From Anseranas semipalmata (Eukaryota; Chordata; Aves; Anseriformes; Anseranatidae), in the NCBI GenBank assembly GCA_013399115.1, contig VXAA01001241.1:634699-698698 (forward strand): a stretch of DNA of 64,000 nucleotides, read 5' to 3'. Positions within the stretch are counted from its first letter, which is position 1. Each line of letters opens with the position of its first letter. The translations under genes and the position numbers were made by a program. Below the pieces are notes generated by a model, which was not told where the DNA came from, did not search any database, and saw only the letters and a list, made by a program, of their open reading frames with translations. Below, piece by piece: positions 63,216-64,000 of this stretch.

Positions 63216-64000
63216 TTCCTGCTTACCGGCTGTTTTAATAAATTGGGGTGTCATAACAAAACTTAGGAATGTACGATGGGCTTAGTGATTAGTACAACTC
63301 CAGTAGGGCAGGTTCGATCCCTCTGTTAAGCTTATTTGTAGGGATAGGTCAGTCTCAGCGTTTTACAACATACTTCACCTTCTAAGTAAGCAAGGTTGTT
63401 CAGAGTGGGGTATTGCGGAGTACTTGTGTGGTAGCCTCATTTCAGGAGTTGCGTTGAGACCTTTAGGCAAGGTGCTCCGGTGCTACAGGTGGGCACTTGC
63501 TCACTCTCTACTTCTGTAGCCCAGGTCTCACCACGGGAGCTGCGTGCAGCCCAGCCTCAGGCTGGTCGTTCATTGCACCCAGAGCTGTCTGAGGGTGGCA
63601 CCTCGCTCCAGAAATGCAAGGCTGCCGAGTGATTTTGCATGCATGTTATTTCAATAGCATATGTACGAGAGATGTATGCGTCTTTATTGCCGGGGGCTTA
63701 TCCTGAACTAACTTTTTCTTCCTGCTGCCTTTATGGTAAATGCTTACTTTGTCTTGTGAGCTTTAAATGTCAGCAGATTTTGAAAGTATTTCAGTAACAC
63801 CCTTTCATTGCTCTTGAAGGATTCCTTGAGAAGCATATAGAAATGTTTCCATGCTGGTGAATGTAATAGAATTACTGATGTATTGAATCATACGTTACCT
63901 ATGATGATCGGATGGGTTTGATTAATTCTTGCCAAACTAAGAAGCATTTTTAAAATGAAATTCACTGTACAATATGTTTCATCACACTGCCCATCACAGC
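63216..64000. other. Sequence right of the CpG island, no recognised gene
   Basis: Composition returns to average. It would hold the first intron or the upstream region of the island's gene, depending on direction. A plus donor-like site (tacag/gtgggc, about 63487) exists but has no coding frame in front of it. Confidence 0.5.

Noticed and set aside
63262..63330. tRNA-like stretch: B-box-like ggttcgatccc, 69-nt span, partly pairing ends (cttagga / tgttaag)
   Set aside because: The T arm has mismatches, and no proper D arm, anticodon arm or A-box spacing can be drawn. At most a decayed pseudo-tRNA.
1..64000. CRISPR arrays, operons, phage or plasmid features
   Set aside because: No regularly spaced direct repeats, ribosome-binding-site/ORF organisation or integrase-like ORFs. 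The window is vertebrate nuclear DNA.

Overview
This looks like a nuclear genomic window from a bird. The base composition is AT-rich and CpG-poor, and there are no operons or dense reading frames. Four CR1 non-LTR retrotransposon 3' ends are present, with the avian-type terminus (cccttccaac followed by an attctatg-like tail). Faint relics resemble the amniote-wide MIR SINE and an old CR1/L3-type repeat. The species cannot be fixed from the sequence.

No complete protein-coding gene can be recognised. Almost all short reading frames are what AT-rich non-coding DNA gives by chance. The window is best read as a gene-poor interval (intergenic desert or very long intron) that ends at a promoter-type CpG island.

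Layout. 1-4.1 kb: featureless AT-rich DNA. 4.1-5.8 kb: a 37-T tract abutting a well-preserved CR1 3' end, a second older CR1 fragment and a MIR-like relic. 5.8-15.9 kb: single-copy DNA with a block (about 7.2-8.5 kb) that looks like clustered conserved non-coding elements, and a segment at 12.3-12.56 kb that ends like an mRNA (AATAAA, 20 nt, then A10). 15.9-16.2 kb: third CR1. 17.6-18.05 kb: an isolated GC/CpG-rich island with a signal-peptide-like mini-ORF. 18-40 kb: long AT-rich stretch with a fourth CR1 (25.9 kb), an old palindromic repeat (35.0 kb), several enhancer-like blocks and one exon-like segment on the plus strand (36.35 kb). 39.8-40.2 kb: two exon-like segments on the minus strand whose reading frames are compatible, the best coding candidate here. 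41.17-41.40 kb: two diverged copies of one motif string in inverted orientation around a GC-rich core. 43.8-44.5 kb: the longest ORF (221 codons, minus), overlapping strong plus-strand splice signals. 44.5-62.4 kb: AT-rich, with enhancer-like blocks, a possible old LTR-like segment (45.1-45.56 kb) and further MIR-like relics. 62.4-63.2 kb: a strong CpG island with GC boxes, tandem repeats and a 3-N assembly gap; it probably marks the 5' end of a gene whose body lies outside the window or whose first exon is non-coding.

If the readings hold, the region would be a regulatory landscape of scattered putative enhancers between sparse exons and a CpG-island promoter. That functional picture is inference; cross-species alignment and RNA evidence would decide it.
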